A stretch of 64,000 nt of DNA from Amycolatopsis alba DSM 44262 (lineage in GTDB: Bacteria > Actinomycetota > Actinomycetes > Mycobacteriales > Pseudonocardiaceae), in contig NZ_KB913032.1 of NCBI RefSeq assembly GCF_000384215.1, forward strand, positions 5,137,602 through 5,201,601, given 5' to 3'. The position numbers and the translations under genes are program-made. This document shows, in pieces, positions 1-8,817 of this stretch. Within the stretch, counting starts at the first letter, position 1; each line of letters starts with the position of its first letter. A model generated the notes under the pieces. That model made no database searches. It was not told the DNA's origin and saw only the letters and a list, made by a program, of their open reading frames with translations.

Positions 1-474
1 CTGAAGAGCACGGTCGCGGCGATCTCCTTGCCGTTCCTCGACATCACTTACACCGCCGCTGAAGGTCAGGGCGCGTACGCGGGCGAAGAACGACTCGCGG
101 CGTCGAAGGCGACGGAGCTGTCCGACGCGATCGTGAGCATCGGCGACTTCGCGGTCGGCGAGGAGGCGGAGGTCAAGAACCGCGTCCGGATGGCGTTGCT
201 GGCCGAACTCGGCGGCCGTGTGCAGCGGGTCCGGTTCCTCGGCTCCGCGGCGATCGACCTGGCCTGGGTCGCGCACGGCAAACTCGACGCGAGCGTCATC
301 CTCTCCAACAAACCGTGGGACACGATGGCGGGCGTCCTCCTCGTGCGCGAGGCCGGGGGAGTGGTCATCGACAGCGACGGCGCCGATCACACGGTGCGAT
401 CGGAGGCCACCATCGCGGTCGGCGCCGGGCTGCGGGACGAGATCGTGGCGGCGATCGCCCGCGTCGGCCGGTGA
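1..474 (+). CDS. Inositol monophosphatase family protein (C-terminal part)
   Basis: The reading frame is open from the first base, so the gene starts upstream of the window and only the last 157 residues are present. The family comprises Mg-dependent phosphatases acting on inositol phosphates and related sugar or nucleotide phosphates. Visible support is the segment LGSAAIDLAWVAHGKLDA, which matches the family's GSAALDL..VA.G..DA stretch, followed by the second signature WDTMAGVLLVREAGG (W-D-x-x-AG...EAGG), whose Asp is a metal ligand in the family. The N-terminal metal-binding motifs lie off the window. Substrate cannot be assigned: inositol phosphatase, histidinol phosphatase and CysQ-like members share these motifs. 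The next gene starts 80 bases downstream on the same strand. Confidence 0.85.
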   Translation: MKSTVAAISLPFLDITYTAAEGQGAYAGEERLAASKATELSDAIVSIGDFAVGEEAEVKNRVRMALLAELGGRVQRVRFLGSAAIDLAWVAHGKLDASVILSNKPWDTMAGVLLVREAGGVVIDSDGADHTVRSEATIAVGAGLRDEIVAAIARVGR

Positions 475-502
475 AAAGTTTGTCACTCACGAGGTGAACC
501 GG

Positions 503-550
503 GCGGGCGCCGTATCCGTTCCTCCTGGTAAGGCGCCCGCATCAGGAGGT
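503..550 (+). promoter_or_regulatory. Possible RNA pseudoknot masking the Shine-Dalgarno of the glycosyltransferase
   Basis: A 9-bp perfect stem pairs 503-511 (GCGGGCGCC) with 532-540 (GGCGCCCGC). Its loop contains CCTCCTG at 521-527, the exact 7-base complement of CAGGAGG at 543-549, which includes the Shine-Dalgarno of the gene starting at 555. The two helices cross, so together they would form an H-type pseudoknot that hides the ribosome site. This is seen directly as base complementarity. The regulatory role is inference, and the first stem alone could instead be a terminator for the upstream phosphatase gene. Confidence 0.4.
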
Positions 551-554
551 AACC

Positions 555-1649
555 GTGTTCACCTCGAATGTCCGCGTGACCGAACCGGTCGTCTTCGTCC
601 TGCCGGGCGACACCGAGGACTTCAGCGGCGAATACGACCGCCGTATGTGCCAGAACCTCCCGGCCACCGGGCTCCCGCTGCTGGAATTGCCGATCGCCGG
701 CGCCTGGCCGATGCCGGGACCGTTGTCCCGGTCGAGACTGGCCCGTTCGCTCACCGCGTTGCCCGACGACACCGTCGTCCTGATCGACGGCACGGTCGCC
801 TGCGGGGTCCCGGAGATCGTGGTCCCGCACACCCGGCGGCTGCGGCTGGCCGTCCTGGTCCACCGGCCGCTCGCCGACGATCCCGCGCTCGACCCGGCGC
901 AGGCCGCCGAACTCGACGCGTGCGAACGGGAGACCCTGCGGCTGGCGGGCATGGTCGTCGCCACCGGGCCGTGGCTCGCCCGGCAGCTGATCGACCGGCA
1001 CGACCTCGACCCCACTCGCGTCTACGTCGCGACACCCGGCACGGACGCGGCTCCGCTCGCGGCGGGCGCCGACGGCGTCTCCCGGCTGCTCTGTCTCGCG
1101 CCGATGACCGCGCGCCACGGCCAGGATGTGCTGATCCGGGCGCTTTCGACGGTCGACGAACTGGCGTTCAAATGCGTGTTCGCCGGGGCGACGCACCACG
1201 ATCCCGCCTACGTCGACGAACTGCGCTGGACGGTCGAACGGCTCGGGCTCGGCTCCCGGATCAGCCTCATCCGCCCGCCGGAGGACCTCGACCTGGTCTA
1301 CGACGGCGCGGATCTGCTCGTCCTGCCCGCCCGCGGCGGCACGTCCGGGCTGGTCGTCGCCGAGGCGCTCGCGCGCGGGATCCCCGTGGTGGCCACCGAA
1401 ACTGCGGGCGCGCACGACGCGCTCGGCACCGCGCCCGGCGGCGGCGTGCCCGGCATGCTGGTGCCGCCGAACAACCCGTCCGCGCTCGCGACGGCGTTGC
1501 TGCGCTGGTCGCTCGATGCCGAACTGCGTCATTCCCTGCGGACGGCGGCGCTCGCGCGGAGCAGTGCCCTCGAGGAATGGGACGTGGCCGCGGGCAGGCT
1601 CACCGACGTCCTTTCCCGGTTGCAGGCCGTGCCGCGTCAGCCTGCTTGA
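555..1649 (+). CDS. Glycosyltransferase family 4 (group 1) protein
   Basis: A 364-residue protein with the two-Rossmann-domain GT-B layout. The C-terminal half carries the best marks: LLCLAPMTARHGQDVLIRA resembles the family's start of domain 2, and GTSGLVVAEALARGIPVVAT (about residues 260-280) is the E-x7-E-like nucleotide-sugar binding region ending in GIPVVAT. It probably transfers a sugar from an activated donor to a lipid, glycan or metabolite; the acceptor is unknown. The GTG start at 555 is supported by a strong AGGAGGT at 544-550, five bases upstream. There is no signal peptide, so it is cytosolic. Both its ribosome site and the preceding loop can pair (see 503-550). Confidence 0.8.
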   Translation: MFTSNVRVTEPVVFVLPGDTEDFSGEYDRRMCQNLPATGLPLLELPIAGAWPMPGPLSRSRLARSLTALPDDTVVLIDGTVACGVPEIVVPHTRRLRLAVLVHRPLADDPALDPAQAAELDACERETLRLAGMVVATGPWLARQLIDRHDLDPTRVYVATPGTDAAPLAAGADGVSRLLCLAPMTARHGQDVLIRALSTVDELAFKCVFAGATHHDPAYVDELRWTVERLGLGSRISLIRPPEDLDLVYDGADLLVLPARGGTSGLVVAEALARGIPVVATETAGAHDALGTAPGGGVPGMLVPPNNPSALATALLRWSLDAELRHSLRTAALARSSALEEWDVAAGRLTDVLSRLQAVPRQPA

Positions 1650-1704
1650 TCATCGCCCGGATGCAGCTATCGCCGTCGATCATCGGCTCGGTTGACTTGG
1701 CGGC

Positions 1705-2442
1705 ATGCGAATCGTCGATCTTGCGTCCCGTCCTGATCTCCTCGATACCGCGCTGAATCTCGGCGACGTCGGCGGTGAGTTCATCTACGCCGGGTTCAGC
1801 GGCAAGATGATCACCCCGGAACGGTTCCTGCGGCACTGGTCCCGGTATTTCCTGATCGCGCTGGACGACGACGGCGTGCCGATCGCGCGGGCGCTGTCGG
1901 TCCCGCTGACCTATCCGGCCGAGGACCGCCACGAGTTGCCGTCGCACGGCTGGGACGAGGCGATCCAGTGGGCCGCGCAAGACCTCATGGACGGCCGGGC
2001 GCCGGACACCCTGTGCGCGCTCGAAGTCGTCGTGGCGCCGCATCTGCGGGGGACCGGCCTGTCCACACCGATGCTGAAGGCCCTCAAGGCGCGGGCGGCC
2101 GAGACGGGGCTGAAGCGGCTCATCGTCTCGGTGCGCCCCATCGGCAAGGAGGACGAGCCGGACGTTCCCATGGAGTCCTACGCCGTCCGGCGCCGCGAGG
2201 ACGGGCTGCTCGCCGACCGCTGGCTGCGCACTCACGAACGGCTCGGCGCGCGGGTGATCAAGGTCTGCCCGTTCGCCGTGACCATCTCGGGTTCGATCGC
2301 GGACTGGCATGACTGGACCGGTGTCAAACTCGCGGACGGCGACAACGTGATCCCCGGCGGGATCGCGCCGGTACACGCGAACGTCGAGCGGGACTGCGGG
2401 GTCTACGTGGAGGCGAACGTGTGGATGGAGCACCCGTTCTGA
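1705..2442 (+). CDS. GNAT-like N-acetyltransferase
   Basis: A 245-residue cytosolic protein. The stretch CALEVVVAPHLRGTGLSTPML (about residues 99-119) matches GNAT motif A: a beta strand followed by R/Q-x-x-G-x-G/A, here R-G-T-G-L, which binds the acetyl-CoA pyrophosphate. The rest is divergent, including a C-terminal part rich in glycine and valine (ISGSIADWHDWTG) that I do not recognise, so the substrate is unknown. It starts 55 bases after the glycosyltransferase and may be read from the same message. A convergent terminator hairpin follows. Confidence 0.6.
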   Translation: MRIVDLASRPDLLDTALNLGDVGGEFIYAGFSGKMITPERFLRHWSRYFLIALDDDGVPIARALSVPLTYPAEDRHELPSHGWDEAIQWAAQDLMDGRAPDTLCALEVVVAPHLRGTGLSTPMLKALKARAAETGLKRLIVSVRPIGKEDEPDVPMESYAVRRREDGLLADRWLRTHERLGARVIKVCPFAVTISGSIADWHDWTGVKLADGDNVIPGGIAPVHANVERDCGVYVEANVWMEHPF

Positions 2443-2479
2443 TCGGCTCGCTCCGGCGGGCGGCCGCGGAAGAGGCCCC

Positions 2480-2522
2480 GAGCGCCACGTTCGAGACGTT
2501 GAGCGTCTCTGGTGTGGCGCTC
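2480..2522. terminator. Bidirectional hairpin terminator between convergent genes
   Basis: GAGCGCCAC at 2480-2488 pairs perfectly with GTGGCGCTC at 2514-2522. Inside, GAGACG pairs with CGTCTC around a small loop. It sits 38 bases after the GNAT stop and 14 before the peptidase stop, so it can serve both. Its inner core GACGTTGAGCGTC resembles the GGACGTT(S)AACGTCC core of the hairpins at 25.2-25.4 and 35.3-35.5 kb. There is no T-tract, as usual in high-GC actinomycetes. Confidence 0.7.
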
Positions 2523-2536
2523 GAGGCTCTAACCGC

Positions 2537-4207
2537 TCACGAGAGCGCCGTGCTGAGCCGCTGCCCGGCCGCCCCTTCGGTCCGCGTGACGAACTCCTTC
2601 AGCAGCTCCCGCGCCTCCGGCACCGCCTCCCCGATCGCCGTTGCGGCTTCGGCCAGCTTCCCGGCGACGTCGCTTTCCAGCACCGGATCGTGCTCCAGCC
2701 GAGCGGCTTCCGTGAGCCGCTTCAAGGCGATGGTCGCCTTCACGCGCGCTCGCGGGTCGTCGCCCAGCGCTCGGAGGATGCCAGGCCCGTGCGAGACCAG
2801 GCTGTCGTACAGTTCCCGTGAGGAACCCATGTGCCTGCCGAGGATTTCTTCGGTCTCCTCCAGCAGCAGGCTGTCGGGACCGGTCGGGCAGTAGATCTCC
2901 AGCAGGAATTCCATGATCGCCGGACCGATCTCCTCGATCACGTTGTAGACCTCGGAGTACGGCGGCTGGAAGGCACCGAGGACGTCGCCGCGGGCCGGGG
3001 GCTTGCCGGTTTCGATGCAGAAGGTCCGGACGTTCTTCAGCGCCGGGTTCACGAAATGCCGGGAGAACGTGTAGTCGTCGATGGTTCCCGTTGTCGGATA
3101 GAGCCCGACGCTCTGCTGAAGGGTGTACGTCCGGCCGTGTGCTTTCGGGATGACGTCGCGCATCCGGGCTCCGGCGCGGAGGAACCAGTTCAGATCACCC
3201 TGCGGGATGTATTCGCGGTAACGCCCGTCGTTCGGCACGCCGCGATCCGGGTTCGGCACGCGGAAGTTCTGCGCGGGATCGGTGGTCTGGTTGTCGTCGT
3301 CGCCCCACGGGTAGAGGATCAGCTCGCTGTAGGAATGCAGGTCCAGCACGGCGGTGATGTGCGGGAACGTGTCCAGGAGCCAGCGGATGTCGCGGGTCTC
3401 CGGTTCCGAGAACGCCTGCGGCCCGCGATAGACCTCGCTCGCCGGGTCGGGACTGGTGCCGATCCCGCTGTCGAACAGGAAGTCGTAGTTGCGGTTGAGG
3501 TCGACGCCGCGGCTGTTCCCGCGCCACATCCGCAGGTGTTCCGCGGACATGACGATGTCGCGGCCGTCCGGGTTGACCATCGGGACGACGAAGATGTCCA
3601 GGTTGTCGACCAGCAGCTTGACCACGCTGTACCCGTAGTCGCTGCCAGGGTAGGTCACCGACGTCTGCGACGAGAGGGCATAGGCCATCCGGAAGATCCA
3701 GTTGTACAGCACTTCGGGGTTCATCAGCTCGCGTGCGTGCGCCCCGGCCATCAGGATCACGCCCGGCCGGTCGGCCCGGTCGCCGCCGCGCATCCGCAGC
3801 GCGGACATGGGTTTGCCCTGGACGGACCGTTCGGGGAGCCGGACCCAGGACAGGGTGTCCGGCAGGGCCGAGGCCATGTCCCGGATCAGGCGTTCGAACT
3901 GCACGGAATCCCGGTATCCGGGCGGCACGGCGGTTTCCGGTCCGGCGGTGAGCTCCCGGCTGCCGGGTTCCGGCGCGATCTCCAGCGGCGCGGCCTCGAC
4001 GTCGGGATGGACGTGGACGTCGTGCCCGCTGCCGGTGAGTTCGGTGATCTCCGCGTCGGCGAGGTAGCCGTCGATCGCCGCGCCCTCGGGGGTTTCCCGC
4101 GCGGTCGAGGCGAACAGGTCGAGCCCGCGCCTGCCGAGCAGGCGCAGCGCCGCCGGGTCGGCGACGGAGACGGTGACGAAATGCCGGGCGGCCTCGGTGT
4201 CGGGCAT
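2537..4207 (-). CDS. M14 family zinc carboxypeptidase
   Basis: A 556-residue protein with the M14 catalytic set: HARE at residues 157-160 (zinc ligands His and Glu), the NPDGRD and RGVDLNRNY substrate-binding motifs, DLHSYSELILYPWG (third zinc ligand His), and a late FCIETGKP carrying the catalytic Glu. It should remove C-terminal residues from peptides. About 95 residues of unassigned sequence precede the peptidase domain and about 100 mostly helical residues follow it. No signal peptide is visible, which is unusual because most actinobacterial M14 enzymes are secreted. The ATG at 4207 has AGAGGGGA a few bases upstream. It is a single gene on this strand, separated from the next one by about 100 bases. 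Confidence 0.9.
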   Translation of the reverse strand: MPDTEAARHFVTVSVADPAALRLLGRRGLDLFASTARETPEGAAIDGYLADAEITELTGSGHDVHVHPDVEAAPLEIAPEPGSRELTAGPETAVPPGYRDSVQFERLIRDMASALPDTLSWVRLPERSVQGKPMSALRMRGGDRADRPGVILMAGAHARELMNPEVLYNWIFRMAYALSSQTSVTYPGSDYGYSVVKLLVDNLDIFVVPMVNPDGRDIVMSAEHLRMWRGNSRGVDLNRNYDFLFDSGIGTSPDPASEVYRGPQAFSEPETRDIRWLLDTFPHITAVLDLHSYSELILYPWGDDDNQTTDPAQNFRVPNPDRGVPNDGRYREYIPQGDLNWFLRAGARMRDVIPKAHGRTYTLQQSVGLYPTTGTIDDYTFSRHFVNPALKNVRTFCIETGKPPARGDVLGAFQPPYSEVYNVIEEIGPAIMEFLLEIYCPTGPDSLLLEETEEILGRHMGSSRELYDSLVSHGPGILRALGDDPRARVKATIALKRLTEAARLEHDPVLESDVAGKLAEAATAIGEAVPEARELLKEFVTRTEGAAGQRLSTALS

Positions 4208-4305
4208 GTGGTGATCCCCTCTGTGGTCGGTTCTCCGACGACGTTAGGGATCACCACCTGCCGCGACAGGGGCGGAACGGACCGGCTTTCGGGTGACCGG
4301 AAGGG

Positions 4306-5256
4306 CTACCGGCGCAGCTCCGCGGCGATCCGGCCCGCCGCCGCGAAGGACTCTTCCTCCGGTTCGCCGAGCAAGGGGAGCAGGACGACGGATTCGGTCC
4401 CGGCCGCGTACAGCGCCCGGATCTGTTCGACACAGCGGTCGAGCGGACCGCTGACGCTCAGCCTGTCGATCCACTCGGGACGCAACCGGACGGCCAGGTC
4501 GTCACCCGCGGCCTCGGCCAGCAGTTCGGCGCCGAAGTCCAGCGGCTCCAGCGCCGGACCCGAGTTCGGCCCGATCGCGGAAGCGACGTCGGACCGCGCC
4601 CGCTCACGGGCCCGGTCGGGATCGTCGTCGAGGGCCAGCCAGTTGTAGGCGGTGATCGAATGACCCTCGACGCCGATGAGCTCGCGCGTCGCGCGGACGT
4701 ACTCCGGTGTCGCCGGTTCCGCCAGGAGCGTTCCGTCGGCCACCCGGCCCGCCGCCGCGAGGGATTTCGGGCCGCGGACACCGGCGATGAGCCTCGGCGG
4801 CACGGCGGGCGGGAACTCCAGTTCGACCCCGTCGAGCCGGACGTGCTTGCCCTCGAAGGAAACCCGCTCACCCGCCAGCAGCCGACGGACGACCGTCAGC
4901 GTCTCCTCGAACGCGGCCAGCGCCGAGGGCGGCCACGCGTCGATCTGCCGCATCCAGCTCGGCACGCCGTGCCCGAACCCGGCGATCAGGCGTCCGGGGT
5001 GCAGCTCCGCCAGTGCCGCGATCTCCATCGCCGCGATGGCCGGGTTCCTGGCCACGGCGGGCATGATGCCGATGCCGAGGGTGATCCTCTCGGTCGCCGC
5101 CAGCACCGTCGCCGCCGTGGCGATCCCGCCCGCGTAGAAGCAGTCCTCGACGATCCAGACCTCGTCCAGCCCCTCCTGTTCCGCGCGGCGCGCCAGACCG
5201 GCCAGCCGGGCGGCGGGCAGTTCGCGCGGGATCCTGACTCCGAGCCGTGAATCCAT
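4306..5256 (-). CDS. LLM-class flavin-dependent oxidoreductase
   Basis: A 316-residue protein with the bacterial-luciferase TIM-barrel pattern: LARRAEQEGLDEVWIVED near the N-terminus, then ITLGIGIMPAVARNPAIAAMEIAALAELHPGR, the typical strand-helix containing the cofactor pocket, and PPRLIAGVRGPKSLAAAGRVADG in the middle. Members use FMNH2 or F420H2; in actinomycetes the F420 group is common, but the cofactor cannot be decided here. The start is 15 bases after the stop of the TetM/OtrA-like GTPase gene, so the two are very likely co-transcribed, which hints at a drug-modifying or detoxifying role. That link is inference. Substrate unknown. Confidence 0.85.
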   Translation of the reverse strand: MDSRLGVRIPRELPAARLAGLARRAEQEGLDEVWIVEDCFYAGGIATAATVLAATERITLGIGIMPAVARNPAIAAMEIAALAELHPGRLIAGFGHGVPSWMRQIDAWPPSALAAFEETLTVVRRLLAGERVSFEGKHVRLDGVELEFPPAVPPRLIAGVRGPKSLAAAGRVADGTLLAEPATPEYVRATRELIGVEGHSITAYNWLALDDDPDRARERARSDVASAIGPNSGPALEPLDFGAELLAEAAGDDLAVRLRPEWIDRLSVSGPLDRCVEQIRALYAAGTESVVLLPLLGEPEEESFAAAGRIAAELRR

Positions 5257-5271
5257 GACGTTCTCCGTTCT

Positions 5272-7194
5272 TTAAACGCGCCGCAGCACGCGTAACAGAT
5301 ATTCCTTGCGTTCCAACGGGTTGTGATCGGTTCTCGACCGTGACGGCGGTGCTCCTCGGACCGGTCGATAGCCGTGGAAGCTGGTCTCCAGCACACCTTC
5401 TCCCCGTGTCGCCGAGGGCAGGAGCTGGTGCACCTCATGGGTTTTCGCCGCCGGGATCTCGCCGTCGAGTTCCGCTGTCCCGTCTTCGGTGAACGTCGCG
5501 CGCGGGATGGCGCGAGCCTGCGCCAGCAGCGCGGTGACCGGGCCGAGCGTGTCGGCCGGGGCCTGCAGGGTGAACCGGTGCATCGGTTCGTGTACGGTCG
5601 TCCCGGCCTCGCGCAGGGCCGCCATCAGCACCAGCGGCGTCAGATCGCGGAAGTCGCCCGCGGTGCTGGACATGCTCTTGTCGAAGGTGCCGTGGGCGTG
5701 GCTTTGCCTGGCGTAGTAACCGGAACGCGTCATCGTCACCACACAGTCGAGCACCTCCCAGCCGTGGACGCCCTCGCGCAGCGTCTCCTTCACCGTGTCC
5801 TCCACGGCCTTGACGAAGGAGTACGGCATCGAGCCGAGTTCGACCTCCAGCCGGAACGAGATCCCGCTCCCCGGTGGACCGGGTTCGACGCGCAGGCCGA
5901 CCGTCGCCAGGAAGGGATTGGGGTCCTTGCCGATGAGTTCGGCGGCAGATCCGGTGCCGGAGACGCGTTCGACGCAGATCGTGGTCGTCTCGCTGAACGT
6001 GACGTCGATTCCGTACTCGTCCGCGAGCGTCGACTGCAGGACTTCCTTCTGAACTTCTCCGTACAGGGAAACGGAAGTCTCCTGACGGATCTCGTCGTGC
6101 CGAAGGCCGATCAGCGGGTCCTGCTCGGCCAGCCGGGTGAGTGCCTGGTGCAAGGGGCCGCGATCGGCCGGGCGCACCGGGGAGACGACGGTCTCCAGCG
6201 TCGGTGGTGAGAAAAGGGCTCTGGGCGCGTGCTCGGGCGGTGTCCCGAGCACGTCACCGATCCGGACGTCCAGCCCGGACAGCTTCGCGATCCGCCCGGC
6301 CCCGGCCGAACCCGACGGCACGGCCGAGCCGTTGTCGAAGACGCTGATCGCGGTGACCTTGCCTTCGCCGTCGCCAAGCGGGACCTTGTCGCGCACGGCG
6401 ACCCTGCCGGAGAACAGCCGCACGTAGGCGATCTTCTCGCCGCCCGGTGCGCGTTCGACCTTGAACACCGTGCCGGACAGTGGCCCGTCGGCGTCGCTCT
6501 CCTTGGCAGGCAACAGATTCTCGATGCCGTCGCGGAGCGCGTCGATACCGGCGCCGGTGATCGCCGAGCCGAAATAGACCGGATGGGCGAGCCCTTCGGC
6601 CACTTTCGCGGCGAGCTCGGCATGGAGCCGCGACGGCGTGAACCCGTCCGGGTCGGCGAGGTACCCGGCCAGGAGGTCGTCGTCGAGGGTCGCCAGCAGG
6701 TCGATCACCCGATCGGGTGTCATGGGGTCCATCGCGACGACCGAGGGCGTGAGTTTCCCGGCTATTTCCCGGAACACCCGGTCCGGATCGGCGCCGCGGC
6801 GGTCCAGTTTGTTCACGAACAGCAGTGCCGGGATACGCAGCCGTCGCAAGGTCCGCATCAGGACGCGGGTCTGCGCCTGAACCCCTTCGACCGCCGACAG
6901 CACCAGGACCGCGCCGTCGAGCACGCCGAGCGCGCGTTCGACCTCGGCGATGAAATCGGGATGGCCGGGGGTGTCGATCAGGTTGACGGTGACGTCGCCG
7001 ACGGCGAACGACACCACGGCCGCCTTGATGGTGATCCCGCGGGCGCGTTCGAGCGCCAGCGTGTCGGTCTGCGTGCTGCCGTCATCGACGCTGCCCAGCT
7101 CGCCGATGATCCCGGCGGTGTGCAGCAGCCGCTCGGTCAGGCTCGTCTTCCCGGCGTCAACATGCGCCAGAATCCCCAGGTTGAGGGTCTTCAC
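5272..7194 (-). CDS. TetM/OtrA-like ribosomal protection GTPase
   Basis: A 640-residue translational GTPase of the EF-G superfamily, the usual length of tetracycline ribosomal-protection proteins. GTPase motifs are intact: AHVDAGKTSL (P-loop, residues 10-19), RGITIK (switch I), DTPGHPDF (G3) and NKLD (G4). The C-terminal half carries EF-G-like domains, including SGYYARQSHAHGTFDKS. Known relatives displace tetracycline from the ribosome (OtrA in Streptomyces rimosus, TetM/TetO elsewhere). Chromosomal copies in actinomycetes are frequent and may be general translation factors, so resistance is not proven. The start is GTG with AAGGA upstream. The LLM oxidoreductase follows after 15 bases. Confidence 0.85.
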   Translation of the reverse strand: MKTLNLGILAHVDAGKTSLTERLLHTAGIIGELGSVDDGSTQTDTLALERARGITIKAAVVSFAVGDVTVNLIDTPGHPDFIAEVERALGVLDGAVLVLSAVEGVQAQTRVLMRTLRRLRIPALLFVNKLDRRGADPDRVFREIAGKLTPSVVAMDPMTPDRVIDLLATLDDDLLAGYLADPDGFTPSRLHAELAAKVAEGLAHPVYFGSAITGAGIDALRDGIENLLPAKESDADGPLSGTVFKVERAPGGEKIAYVRLFSGRVAVRDKVPLGDGEGKVTAISVFDNGSAVPSGSAGAGRIAKLSGLDVRIGDVLGTPPEHAPRALFSPPTLETVVSPVRPADRGPLHQALTRLAEQDPLIGLRHDEIRQETSVSLYGEVQKEVLQSTLADEYGIDVTFSETTTICVERVSGTGSAAELIGKDPNPFLATVGLRVEPGPPGSGISFRLEVELGSMPYSFVKAVEDTVKETLREGVHGWEVLDCVVTMTRSGYYARQSHAHGTFDKSMSSTAGDFRDLTPLVLMAALREAGTTVHEPMHRFTLQAPADTLGPVTALLAQARAIPRATFTEDGTAELDGEIPAAKTHEVHQLLPSATRGEGVLETSFHGYRPVRGAPPSRSRTDHNPLERKEYLLRVLRRV

Positions 7195-7315
7195 GAGGTG
7201 TCTTGTCCTTGAGGTAGGCGGAAATTACCTGTGGGAAGGACGCAGACACCGGCAAGACGATCATCTCCTAGGTCAAGTCGACTACAGCACGCTCACCTCG
7301 GTCCCGCAACCGAAA

Positions 7316-7368
7316 TACGTGAAGGCCCCCTTCAGTGCGTCTAGCGCACTGAAGGGGGCCTTCACGTA
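7316..7368. terminator. 24-bp perfect hairpin downstream of the GH3 gene (GTGAAGGCC family)
   Basis: Arms 7316-7339 and 7345-7368 are perfect reverse complements around the loop TCTAG. The hairpin begins three bases after the GH3 stop on the minus strand, so it fits as that operon's terminator, despite lacking a T-tract. The stem contains GTGAAGGCCCCCTT, shared with the hairpins at 12703-12749 and 19400-19456. The remaining gap 7195-7315 up to the GTPase start shows no gene. Confidence 0.8.
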
Positions 7369-7371
7369 CTT

Positions 7372-8814
7372 TCAGGCCAGGTACTCGGCGGCGGCGCGGA
7401 GGCTGACGTAGGACCCGCTGAACGTGTCGATCCGCGGCCCCTCGGTGTCCGGTCCCGGCGCGCCGGTCTCGACCCGGATGTAGTCCACGGAGGACTCCCG
7501 GAGCCAGCCCAGGAACTCGCGGACCTCGGGGTGCCGGTGCGCCTCGCGCGTCACCACGACGAGGTCGCGCGCGCCGTGGACGGCTTCGATCGCGGTCGCG
7601 ATCCCGTCCGCGCCGACCTTGACCGCGCGGGTGCCGGGCACGAGCTCGGTCAGCTGCGAACCGAGCCCCCACGGCATCGGACCGGCCGCGATGATCGGCT
7701 CGGTCTCGATGTCGATCACCAGCGGCGGGCCCTCCAGCTTCGGCGAGCCCTGGATCCGCAGCGCCTTGCGCGCCGCCTCCAGGCCGAGCCGGTAGTCCAC
7801 CGGGGAGATCGGCGTCGACACCGGGGGAGCGCCGAGCGCGGCGACCCGTTCCGACGCCTCGGCCAGCCGCTCCAGCGGCAGCTCACCGGACTCGACCGCG
7901 GCCGCGATGACCGCCGCGATCCGGTTCAGGTCGTCGTCGTCGAACGACACACCACCCAGGCAGAGCGCGTCGGCACCGGCGATCAGCGCCCGCACGGACG
8001 CCCGGCCGACCCCCTCGGTCTTGCCGAGTTCGCCCGCGATGGCGCCCATGTCGAGCGCGTCGGTGATCACCGCGCCGGTGAAGCCGAGCTCACCGCGCAG
8101 GACGTCGGTGAGCGCCTTCGGGTTGAGCGTGGCGGGCAGTTCACCCCACGCGGGCACGACGAGGTGCCCGGTCATGACCGCGCGCACCCCCGCCGCGATC
8201 GCGGCCTTGAAGGTGACGAGCTCGATCTCGTGCAGTTCCGCCTCGGTCCGGGGCAGCACCGGCAGCGCGTGGTGCGAATCGTCGGTCGCCGCCCCGTGGC
8301 CGGGGAAGTGCTTGGCCGACGCGGCCACGCCGTACTTCTGCATCCCGGTGATGTACGCCGCGACATGCGGCGAAGCCTTCACCGGATCCGAACCGAACGC
8401 GCGGACCCCGATGGAGGGATCCTCCGCCGCCAGGGTCAGATCCGCGCACGGGGCGAAGTTGATCGTCACCCCGCAGGCGGCCAGCCGCTCGCCGAGCGAA
8501 GCGGCGACCGACGCCGTCAGCTCGACGTCGTCCGCGGCGCCGAGTGCGAGTGGTCCGGGGATGAACGAGCCGGTGGCGACGTCGAGCCGGGTGACGTCAC
8601 CGCCCTCTTCGTCGATGCCGATGAGCACGCCGGGCCGTTCCGCCCGCAGCTGCGCGCTGAGCGCGGCCACCTGCTCGTCGTCGACCACGTTGCGGCCGAA
8701 CAGGATCACGCCGCCGAGGCCGTCGGCCACCTTGCGGCGCAGCCAATCCGGTGCGATGGTGCCGTCGAAGCCCGATACGAGAACGGATGCGGCGAGCTTT
8801 TCCGGTGAAGACAA
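7372..8814 (-). CDS. GH3 beta-N-acetylhexosaminidase (NagZ/DasD-like)
   Basis: A 480-residue glycoside hydrolase family 3 enzyme. It carries the NagZ-type signature KHFPGHG (residues 168-174) with the Asp-Ser-His dyad about six residues later, and the nucleophile region ITDALDM with Asp252. FGRN and IGIDEEGGDVTRL near the N-terminus are also typical. NagZ proteins are about 340 residues, so residues 345-480 form an extra C-terminal domain seen in some actinobacterial members. There is no signal peptide. It is the last gene of an operon with an aminosugar-type ABC importer, three bases after the permease stop, so it most likely splits imported chitobiose or muropeptide fragments inside the cell. 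The arrangement resembles dasABC-dasD of Streptomyces. Confidence 0.85.
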   Translation of the reverse strand: MSSPEKLAASVLVSGFDGTIAPDWLRRKVADGLGGVILFGRNVVDDEQVAALSAQLRAERPGVLIGIDEEGGDVTRLDVATGSFIPGPLALGAADDVELTASVAASLGERLAACGVTINFAPCADLTLAAEDPSIGVRAFGSDPVKASPHVAAYITGMQKYGVAASAKHFPGHGAATDDSHHALPVLPRTEAELHEIELVTFKAAIAAGVRAVMTGHLVVPAWGELPATLNPKALTDVLRGELGFTGAVITDALDMGAIAGELGKTEGVGRASVRALIAGADALCLGGVSFDDDDLNRIAAVIAAAVESGELPLERLAEASERVAALGAPPVSTPISPVDYRLGLEAARKALRIQGSPKLEGPPLVIDIETEPIIAAGPMPWGLGSQLTELVPGTRAVKVGADGIATAIEAVHGARDLVVVTREAHRHPEVREFLGWLRESSVDYIRVETGAPGPDTEGPRIDTFSGSYVSLRAAAEYLA

Positions 8815-8817
8815 GGA

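Noticed and set aside
2831..4648. 605-codon plus-strand frame opposite the M14 peptidase
   Set aside because: Runs through two minus-strand genes and the gap between them, with shadow composition.
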